A stretch of 64,000 nucleotides of DNA, from positions 248,001-312,000 of the forward strand of contig JAJNNY010000020.1 in the NCBI GenBank assembly GCA_022453515.1, written 5' to 3'. Shown in pieces: positions 55,581 to 64,000 of this stretch (position 1 is its first letter; each line of letters opens with the position of its first letter). Source of the stretch: Astrocystis sublimbata (lineage: Eukaryota > Ascomycota > Sordariomycetes > Xylariales > Xylariaceae). The position numbers and the translations under genes are program-made. The notes below the pieces were generated by a model. That model was given only the letters and a program-made list of their open reading frames with translations, was not told the DNA's origin and searched no databases.

Positions 55581-56312
55581 TTAGGCACCGTAGACCTTCA
55601 GTCTGTCCTCAACGGGCTCAAAGGTCTTCTCCTGCAGGCGTCCTCCAGTAGGCTGGCCAAAGACCATCTGGGCCTTGAGGGTCCAGTCGGCAGGGATATT
55701 CCACTCCTTGGCTGTGGGGGCGTCCACCATGGGGCTGTAGTGCTGCAGGCTGACACCAAGACCCTCAGCGCAAAGCATCGTCCACACAGCGTACTGGATC
55801 ATGCCAGTAGCGTGCTCAGACCCTGTAAGACTACTGTTAGCTGCGTCTTACATAGCCTGTTAGTTGCGACTCACATTGTGGCATCATGGCCTTGACCATG
55901 GGCACCTTGGTGCCGACCTTGTCAAGGGCATCCTGACTCTCGTAGAACAAGACCTGGACACGACAGAGTCAGCTAAGTCAACTAAGAAAGTCGGTGTGTT
56001 GGCGCGACGTACTGTTCCGTAGGCGGCGCGGAACATGGCGACACGGGGCTCGAAGGCCTTCTCGAACACCTGAGGGGGAACGGCAGCCTTGGCCGCACCG
56101 TGCGCAATGTCCCAGAACTTCTTGTGGTCGTCCTTCAGAAGCACGACGGCGCGAGCAGACTGGCAGTTGAAGGGTGTGGGAGAGTGGAGGATGGCCTCGC
56201 GGACAATCTCCTGGATGCGCTCATTGGAGACCTTGACATCGTCAGTGACCTTGTGCAGCGAGCTGCGGTTCTTGATGGCATCAAGCAGGCTGATTGAGTT
56301 GGCAGCAGACAT
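55581..56312 (-). CDS. Nitroreductase-family flavoprotein, three exons, 206 aa
   Basis: Exons 56312-56013, 55953-55875 and 55822-55581 join in frame. The FMN-binding N-terminus has KNRSSLHKV and HSPTPFNCQSARAVVL, the pattern of fungal HBN1/FRM2-like nitroreductases. The C-terminal half has GMIQYAVWTMLCAEGLGVSLQHYSP and QMVFGQP. About 206 residues is the normal size. The family uses FMN and NAD(P)H and can reduce quinones or nitro groups, or act as oxidase. In a naphthoquinone pathway a quinone reductase role is plausible. No membrane segment. Confidence 0.87.
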
Positions 56313-57482
56313 GGTGAGAGATTTTTTGGGAAGTTGACAAAGACTGAGACTGAGTGACTGAGAGAAGAAGGGCGAAGAAACGTTGAGGTTGTGATGGTTG
56401 AGCGTTAAGAGTGAGATGCGAGTTGTGCTTGTGTAGAGAGCGAGACAGAAATCATCTCAAAGTCGTGCGGCAGGTCCTTAAAATATGAGATCCGGTCTTC
56501 ACCTTTGAGACAAAAGCGGTATCCTCAGCTCTCCGCCGCCGCAGGTTTGCATGCCGCCGGGCTTCGGGCCTCGGACGTGTAAGACTGCGCAGTGGGATCA
56601 GGCACCCGAGCGAGTGCAAGAGTGAGATCCTTAACAACAAAGAAGCATCTTGGTGTGACGCCCGATCGGCACTTGAGATTACCTACCTAAGTAAGTTAGG
56701 GAGGTCGCCCGCAAGTGTAAGATTGAAACCAACAGCGTCGGGCTGCATTGTACCTATAAAACATAAGTATCTTTCAATCCGCCACTGCTTTTGTGCGTAC
56801 CAACCAGCGAAGCCCATGGCATCCAATCCTTCTATACATGACAAATCCACTCTTTGACAGAAGTCCCTGTACAACACATCATGCCAGCAAACGCTGAGAT
56901 GGTTTCCCAGCCTTTTGTGAGGAGCTAAGTAGAATAGACCACTGTTAGTCATTTTAGCTGGTTGCAATGGCCCGACACGTTACATAAGCGCAGGTTTAGT
57001 ATAGAGACTATGGTCCGACAAAATATAGGGTCTATATATAGTCCGTATGCGCTCTACCTAGTCTGAAGAGATCGCAAAGCACGCGAGTGGAATGCTTCTA
57101 CGAGTATGTGAAGCTCAGCTTCTCTTGTCCGTGATCTGATGGCATGGAAGGCCCTAGTTAGCCCTTGTTTACGGTCATATAATGCGGTACGCTAAGATCT
57201 GCAGTGGTTTGCAGCTGCAAAACTAAGCGTACCTAGCCCATGGAGATTCCCGAGAAATGAATGAGAGCAATTCTGCCATGGTTGGTGCAAGTCTTCGCCA
57301 TTGACATATTTTTGTACACGATGGAATACATTTCTAAAGTTTATATACACACGTAAAACGTAGCTCATTTCCACAAGTAAACTAAACGGATGCAAAATGC
57401 AGGTAACAAGAGTCGAAAGGACTGGGTATAAACTCCCGCGCTACTTTCAAGCCATCCGTAACCCCTCTTCCAAGCCCCAAGC
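56313..57482. other. Intergenic stretch between nitroreductase and regulator genes
   Basis: Nitroreductase promoter on the left, 3' flank of the regulator on the right. No gene supported. Confidence 0.5.
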
Positions 57483-58978
57483 TTAGACGCTTGGCGTTGC
57501 GGTTCGCTCGCATGCAGCTATCGTTGCTGCATAGCGATCCCTCACGAACTGCCCGAGAGCTGAGTAGATGGGCCCGCCTTCGCTGGGGTTGTTGTCTGTT
57601 CCTATTTGGCAATACTTGTCGTCGAATAGCTGCACCATGCTCTTCAGCTTCAACAGCTCATGCAAGACAATGTGCGCCCTGATAGTCTCTTCCAGAGACC
57701 GATCCACATCGTAGGCACCAAGTCGAAGCGGGACCGACATGAAGGCGTCTCCATGTTGCTGCTGTTGTTGCCGTTGCCGCTGCTCGAGTTCCTGTTCCAT
57801 CTGAGATTTTGAAGCCGGAGCGATATTGAAAGGTGTCGAGTCGTCTGATTTGGCGATGGCGCCGTATGTTGCAAACACTTTAGATATGAGCACACTTATT
57901 AAGAAGGGTAGGTGCGCATCTGCTTTGCATTGGCACTTGAGTATCTCCATGATCTTTTGATTGGCATTCGAGCACATGAGCAATGCTTGATCAATGGTCG
58001 GAGCGCAGCCTAGTGCATTTATCTCGCCCTGTCCGTTTCTGGTCGACATGGCGAGGATGGACTTCTGGAGCACCTTCGCCGTATTCAGGCAGCTGTGGTC
58101 GAATTGAGGATTTGGAGACTGCTGTAGGGATGGATCCAGCGGCATGACACCATCGTGGAAACCTCCTGGAAGACTGTTTGGGGTGGGAATCTCGAAAGGC
58201 CGAAGCAAATCTTGTTCCGTGAAATTGAAATTATTGAAGTAGTCGATATCCAGCGACGACTGTGCAGGGAGAGAGAAGCCAGATGAAGCAGAGTCCATCA
58301 TCGACGAAAGGTACATGTCATGTGCGCCTAATGACATGTCCTCTTTCATAGTTGTGTGGTCCATCCAATTCTGAGCTGGAGTATCGGCGTTTGACCCTGA
58401 ACGTACACTTCCTGGGTTGTTTTCTACCCCTGCAGCGTCGAGGTCCATGATTTCTGTGTGATGAAGCGGCCCTATAGGGTCCGGCGGAGATGGAGCCGAA
58501 TCAGAGGAGGAGGATGCCGAATAGTTGCTTGTGCTGTTTGATGGCGTGCCTTGCCTCGTATGTATTGCGTTTTGGAACAATTGATAAGCATCGCCGTTCG
58601 CCATGAGATCCGCCATCGTCAACGAGTCGGAATCATATGGGGGTGTCTGCAAACTCCGTGGGGGCTCCATCGTCAAGACACCGCCGTTGAGTGCTTTGAT
58701 AAGATCGCAGCTAGGCTTCCCAGATCTCAACGAGACGCTATACCGGCAGCAGCTGTCCATACGAGTACATCGGCTGCATTGCGGCCGTTGCTTATCGCAT
58801 CGGACCTTGGCTTCTGTGCATGCATCACACGAGCTTCGAGACAGTGATTGTTAGCTCAAGCACTTGAGAAGTTCATAGATTGTGGGAGACATAGAACTCA
58901 CGAACGGAACTTAATGGTTGGTACAGGGTTTTGCCGAGACTTGCGCACCGGAAGCTTGTTGTTCTTGGTAGACGCCAT
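57483..58978 (-). CDS. Zn2Cys6 transcription activator, AflR-like, two exons, 475 aa
   Basis: Exons 58978-58902 and 58833-57483 join in frame. Residues ~27-52 form the binuclear zinc cluster SCDACTEAKVRCDKQRPQC-SRC-TRMDSCC with spacing C-x2-C-x6-C-x6-C-x2-C-x6-C. It is followed by YSVSLRSGKPS, and the first intron falls just before the zinc cluster. The rest is Ser/Asp/Gln-rich (activation-like) with a helical part containing LNTAKVLQKSILAM, CNANQKIMEILKCQCKADAHLPFLISVLISKV and a Q-rich linker; the CQC-LPFLI pattern is typical of the AflR C-terminal domain. It should be the pathway-specific nuclear activator and could bind the TCG-N5-CGA array upstream of the PKS. It lies at the right edge of the cluster. 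Confidence 0.9.
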
Positions 58979-61900
58979 GGCACCGGCTTCGCGAAATAAG
59001 GCGACGGGTAGATATGGTACTGAGATGCTCCCAAGCCTTGGCGATCGTGAGTAAGGTAAGAGTATTCGGAAAGAACGTTGTCGATGTCACACGACCTAGG
59101 CGGTCTGTATATAGCTCAGAGATAGTAGGAGAGGTCTTGAACAATTGCAGCACAAATCTTACGACTCCTACGAAGATCATATGCTTCCTGACACATATAT
59201 ATGAAATGCCAATAGAGGGAGTAAAGTGCGTGATATCCCAAAGCCGAGTGTGTTTGCCAAGTTGCTATCAGCCCATCCATCCCGCGCCCCATCAGGCTTA
59301 TAATAGACCTGTTAGTAAGTAGCGCCGTTGCAACAGGATAGCAGCGCCGCAGGGACACAGCAGCGCCACCAAAAGAATGCACACGCGAAGCCTCAAAAGA
59401 GTGTAGTGTCCCAAGCCATAGCCCATATTCTTGCATGTCCCCATGCCTGCCGCCAACAGCCGCAGGGATGGTTCCTTGGGGACACCGACATTCCCAGGCA
59501 CCCCGGTCGAACGACCTGATTCTCGGGTCAGATGTGGTATCGTCAGGTACTACTCTCCAAGCACTAAATCAAGTCTGGCATAATTGAGGTTTGCTATACG
59601 AAATGTGAAAAGTGCACCAATCACGGCGCTCTAGGCTAGCATGTAGTGTGCTCATGATCCGAACCTGGATATTTAGAACTTCTGTCTGCTTCAAAAGCTT
59701 CATACGTGATTTGAAGTACTAAGGCTTGGTCTCTTATTTCTAATAACTTGTTCATGATGCTTCAGAGGCGTCAAGCCACGTGGTCGATTTTCTTACCATG
59801 TCACATCAAGTTGCATGTTTATGGCTAACAGTCTGACAAAAGTGAAAGCCAGGATGCTCACCAATGGCATAAGCAAGCTAATAGCTTTTAGTGCAATATA
59901 TACTATATTAGGTTTAGCGGTCCTGGTATATCGTAGTAGAGAGCGCGACGTTTGCAAACTCGGATGCAGCCACCACCACTCACAACACCAAGTAACAGCT
60001 GATTGCAAGCCAAAGGCAATATAAAATGCTGATCACTCCTTAAGGAAGTGTTTAGTTGTGTACTGCTCTAGTTCTTGCATTACTAGCGCCGCGAACACCT
60101 CAAGAAGGCATCGCTACAGTTCCTGATTGGCTGGTACTCCCCGTGGAATCATCCGGTACAGTGGACTGTAAGCTGACTCCACAGGTCTGGAGAACAGGCG
60201 AACAGGAACACGGCACAAGATTTCATATAAGTGAAACAAGAGGCGCACGCCATACTTCCGCTTATCTAATGGATGGTTGTTGCAGATCTCAAAGGGCTGA
60301 GGGATCTCGCGGCGCAGTCTGGGGTGCGAGCATACCTAGAACCAGCACAGAAAGATGACAGCCTAAAGGCGAACTTGGATTTCTTGGAAACTTGGTATGA
60401 GGCTTGAATGAAAGGATTCCCGATATTCTGGAAATATTTGAAATGCTTCTACGCAGCGTGAGATGATATGCAAGGCTATGGTTGTTGTAGCGCTGCAACT
60501 TGTGCTTACGTGTAATCCTCCATCATTGCATTTCGAGCCATGTGGTGATAAAATGCATGATATCTCGCTTGTAGCTAATCAGGACTAGGTTCTGAACCCC
60601 GCGCCGATGTTGAAGGCCTTGATGTGTATACTAAAAATAGCTGCCTCAGTACCTCAGTACCTTGACCAGCTTCTTGTTGGAATAGCTTTCGCGGGACTGA
60701 CAGATTCAAGCGACGATCTGTCTGCTCGTGCCAAGAACTTTTTGATGTAGACCAGCAAGAGATCGTGCAGCCCAAGCCAACAGCATATTTGGAACATGTG
60801 GCTGCGACTCAATGACGCAAATGGATGCGGCTCTGCGCAGAATTGGTAATGATTTGTTTGGTAATTCAAGATGCAGCCAACAAGAGTGGGCGTTCATGCA
60901 GGCTGCAACTGACTGTTGGCTAAGGTGGTAACTATGTCCTCTCGGTATTCATCACGTAGGATGATTAAGGGACACAGTCGAGACATTCCTCTCTTGAGAC
61001 TCGACTTTGTGGGTAGTACCGCTGCCCAAGTTGACTCCACTTAGTCAGCATCTAGATTCAGACTGAGATGCTCTTCCAGCAGAGGTTTGCGAACGTTGCA
61101 TGATCGTGAACTATTATTACCTAAGTCAAGTAGAGACATCCTGGGTGGTGCAGGCCGTTAGTGTGGCGCCTAGATGGCGGCGGAGTCCGCCTTTTCAACA
61201 TCGCATTGTTGGCTCGGTTGGGTATGCTAAGTCACCCAAGCTCTACGCTAATGCAACACTAATGGGTAGCCAAAGTAACAACCGTATACTCTATCGAGCA
61301 TACCCCTTTGGCCGCGGAGGTTAGGAAATCAATTAAGTTCTTATCCCGATCCCGTTTAGACTTCAGTCGACACACCTCATCGCTAGTGGCTAGATGAGTA
61401 TTCTGATCCTAACGGTGGGATCAAGCTTTTAGACTTATACTCTGCTGAGCTAAGACATCTTAGCGTTCTTCAACAACTCTATTTGCATATCATCCGGATC
61501 TTGTAACGAGATGATCGGGCTCTGTGTAGGTAGCTTGAAGCAAATAGGTAGGTGCCAACTATACGATCGATACCTTGCTTAGCGGATAACGATAGAGATA
61601 GTCTCCCAGTCGATGGAGCCCTATCCCACTTAGAACACATATACCAACGATCATTTTCCTAGAAAGGCATGCGAGTTCGAGCAGACCGCGATATAGAGAC
61701 CTGAGACGCGGATGATACTAGTTCATAGGGGATGTATTATAGCTTGATTAATTAAAAATGTCCAAAAATAGGACGTTATTCCATCAATAGGTCCAAACCA
61801 GGCCGAATCGATGACCTGAAGTCAGGGCTGCAAAGTGGTAGTTCAAGTTGTGAAGCTGAAAGACAATACCTGAGCCTTGTAAGGACGCGGAGCGTTCATA

Positions 61901-64000
61901 CTCACGCCAAGGACCATTCAGTGCGATTTAACAGACATCATCTATGCAGCTTAATGTAGCCAGGTTGCAGGAGAACACTCACACTAGTAACCAGTTCCCG
62001 TTAGACGTATCTATGTCTGTTATCAAGAAGTGATAGAAGCAAGAAGCTAACCTCTCCAAATCAACGGATTACACCAATATGTCCAGACCGAAAGTCTGTG
62101 GGTTCCTTGGAACTGGTGATTGCAAGTGATGTGTATCCTGCGCCGGCCTTGTATGTAGAGAACATCTTGCCGAAACTGCAGCTGCAGTTTGAAGGTCATC
62201 GATGACTAAGTTTTGGCTCCCGCTGTGCCATCACCGCTCGTTGTGTTAGCACGTACACTTTTGATGATGAGGGTCTCAAATAATGTATCGACTTCGTAAT
62301 CGGCTCACTTAGCTAAGTGAACATATTGCAAATATTTACTTCCTATTAGACAGTTTCGTTTGAGGTTGAGAACAGACATTACGTTTGTGTAGCAGAATCT
62401 GCGGAACTCAGATATCTTGTTACACCATTTTAAGAAAACTTAAGAAAATATGATACGGCATAATCGTAAAAGTCCATGTAATTAAAACTTTTAAACAAGC
62501 CTAGGCACACTTATTGGGCTGATTACGGGGGAATCAAGGATGATGTCTACTTTGACTAGGAATTGTTGTTTTTATAAACATATGAGATAGTTGTTTTTAC
62601 TAAAATATTTCTTATTCGCCCCTAGCACTTACGCCTTTTCGAGGTCGAAGTGTAATTATTGCTATAGTGACGTACGGAATTTATCATTTGTATAGTTCTT
62701 CCTTGAGTTGTTTTATAATTACAATCAATGCTCCAGGCATAAGCGTTATTAGAGCCTGAATTTAATCCATTCTTCTTATTCTCTCCAACAGTTCTTTACA
62801 TTTAGAGATAATAAATGCTTCTACATTTTAATAAGTTAATATCCCTTACGCAGCAATAGATTTATTAATTACGACTGATATAGTCTAGCCTTTCTAGTTG
62901 TTGAAAAATGGGAAAAATTCGAGTCTTAATAAAACCCTTCAATAACTTTATTCACGTCAGAGGTTTTAAAGACTTGGTGTTTAAATGTGCATGGGGCTTC
63001 AATCTTTCGCAGCTCATCTTCATCGACGATTCATTTCTGACACGAATATTACGACCCGGCTCAGAAGGTGACGGGAATAATTATTCGTCGAAGATTTTGA
63101 ATTTATCTGGCCCTATTATCTCATGTTGGTCATCTTGTGAACCGCAATAAGGAAAACCAACACCCTCCCAGAGGCCAGCCCCAAAAAATTACTTCTTATT
63201 GAAGTTCATATGGAAACTATGATGAATCCGTAAAGTCTTTACTCAGTACCAATGATATGATTATACCCTGGCGGCTAAGATACACGTATTGGGATTGTTC
63301 ATGAGTCCTAATTAGATATCACTTCGTACATTAATGATTGAATTTCACAACAGCCTATCAGAAGAGAGCGTATATTGTCAATTGACTGGACTATACAATA
63401 TCGACCTTATGGCGCGTGAGTGATGACTACTGTGATAACTGATTGGCGTCGCCATACTACAACTGCTACTTCTAGAGAGGCCACAATGAAGGGAATCGAA
63501 TTTGAAACGAAAGAGGGGCATCGAAACCTTGACTGAGGGTCACGACTCGGCTTTTCGTTCGTCAAACAACGAACCCGTATCATCTCATCTATCCCATGGT
63601 AAAACGCCATCCGACCCGATGAATCCTACATGGCCTCACTCATCCAGGCTGCACCCATCACTCTCATGCTCAACTGCTATATGTCCAGTCATGCTTATGA
63701 GATGTCTTGAGGCTCCAGCCTAGTATTCCTTCTACCATGCATGATATCCTAGCGTATCGTCAATGCTTGCTAGCTCGACTAGTAGCGACGACATGGATAC
63801 CACAAGTGCTTAGCCACAAAACGCTAAATAAGCCTCGACAAGTTCGACCCGAAGCCCGGGACTATGGTTTGCATCTAAGCCAAATTAGGTTGACGCATCA
63901 GTTCATTTTATATTTTCTGGCTTATGGAGGGTATAAAATACGTTTCATGTGATATTTTCCTCTGAGCTCAGTTCACGCACAATTGTATGGGATTTATCTC
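58979..64000. other. Right-hand non-coding stretch (5 kb) with AT-rich island
   Basis: The left few hundred bases are the regulator's promoter. No credible gene follows. From about 62330 to 63330 the sequence is AT-rich with many TA steps and broken frames, the look of an old RIP-mutated repeat; its family cannot be named. The cluster therefore appears to end at the regulator. Confidence 0.5.

Noticed and set aside
62908..63150. 80-codon plus frame in the AT-rich island
   Set aside because: No family features; probably a chance frame in mutated repeat DNA.

Overview
The window comes from a filamentous ascomycete (Pezizomycotina). Genes are split by short GT-AG introns of about 45-110 bp, both nuclear tRNA genes carry introns, and there are clear fungal-type genes: a LAMMER kinase, a mitochondrial sideroflexin, a fungal F-box protein and a SAT-KS-AT-PT-ACP-ACP-TE non-reducing polyketide synthase. 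A Sordariomycete-like fungus is my best guess, but the sequence alone does not fix the class.

Left part (1-25.5 kb). This is gene-poor, with long non-coding stretches full of scattered CCTA/TAGG repeats. Genes: tRNA-Ala(TGC), a large single-exon protein of unknown function (3622-5982, minus), a six-exon LAMMER kinase (6862-9412, minus), a two-exon F-box protein (14857-16695, minus), sideroflexin fsf1 (21300-22614, minus), tRNA-Arg(TCG), and a single-pass membrane protein with a 65-serine stalk (24222-25466, minus).

Middle and right part (26-59 kb). This is a secondary-metabolite gene cluster. In order: an MFS organic-anion transporter (minus), a dienelactone hydrolase (plus), a short-chain dehydrogenase with an in-frame stop (plus), a cytochrome P450 (minus), a HeLo-like/pseudokinase gene with an apparent frameshift (minus) divergent from an intact protein kinase (plus), a 192-bp tandem duplication open in both directions, the 2132-residue non-reducing PKS (minus), a small EthD-domain protein (minus), an FAD monooxygenase (plus), a LovD-like beta-lactamase-fold enzyme (plus), a CloQ/NphB-like aromatic prenyltransferase (minus), a nitroreductase-family protein (minus) and a Zn2Cys6 AflR-like activator (minus). 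The inferred pathway is: the PKS makes an aromatic, probably naphthalene- or naphthopyrone-type, core; the EthD protein, FAD monooxygenase, P450 and nitroreductase tailor it; the ABBA-fold prenyltransferase adds an isoprenoid unit. About 300 bp upstream of the PKS start lies an array of six TCG-N5-CGA palindromes at 7-bp spacing, the binding consensus known for AflR. This links the cluster's own regulator to its PKS.

The two most unusual things are that phased operator array, and the pair formed by a HeLo-like four-helix/pseudokinase gene and a divergent active kinase. The pair has an MLKL/RIPK3-like layout and sits inside the metabolic cluster. The right end (59-64 kb) shows no convincing gene and contains an AT-rich island. 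Two diverged copies of a roughly 190-bp dispersed repeat lie at 18.4 and 52.4 kb.
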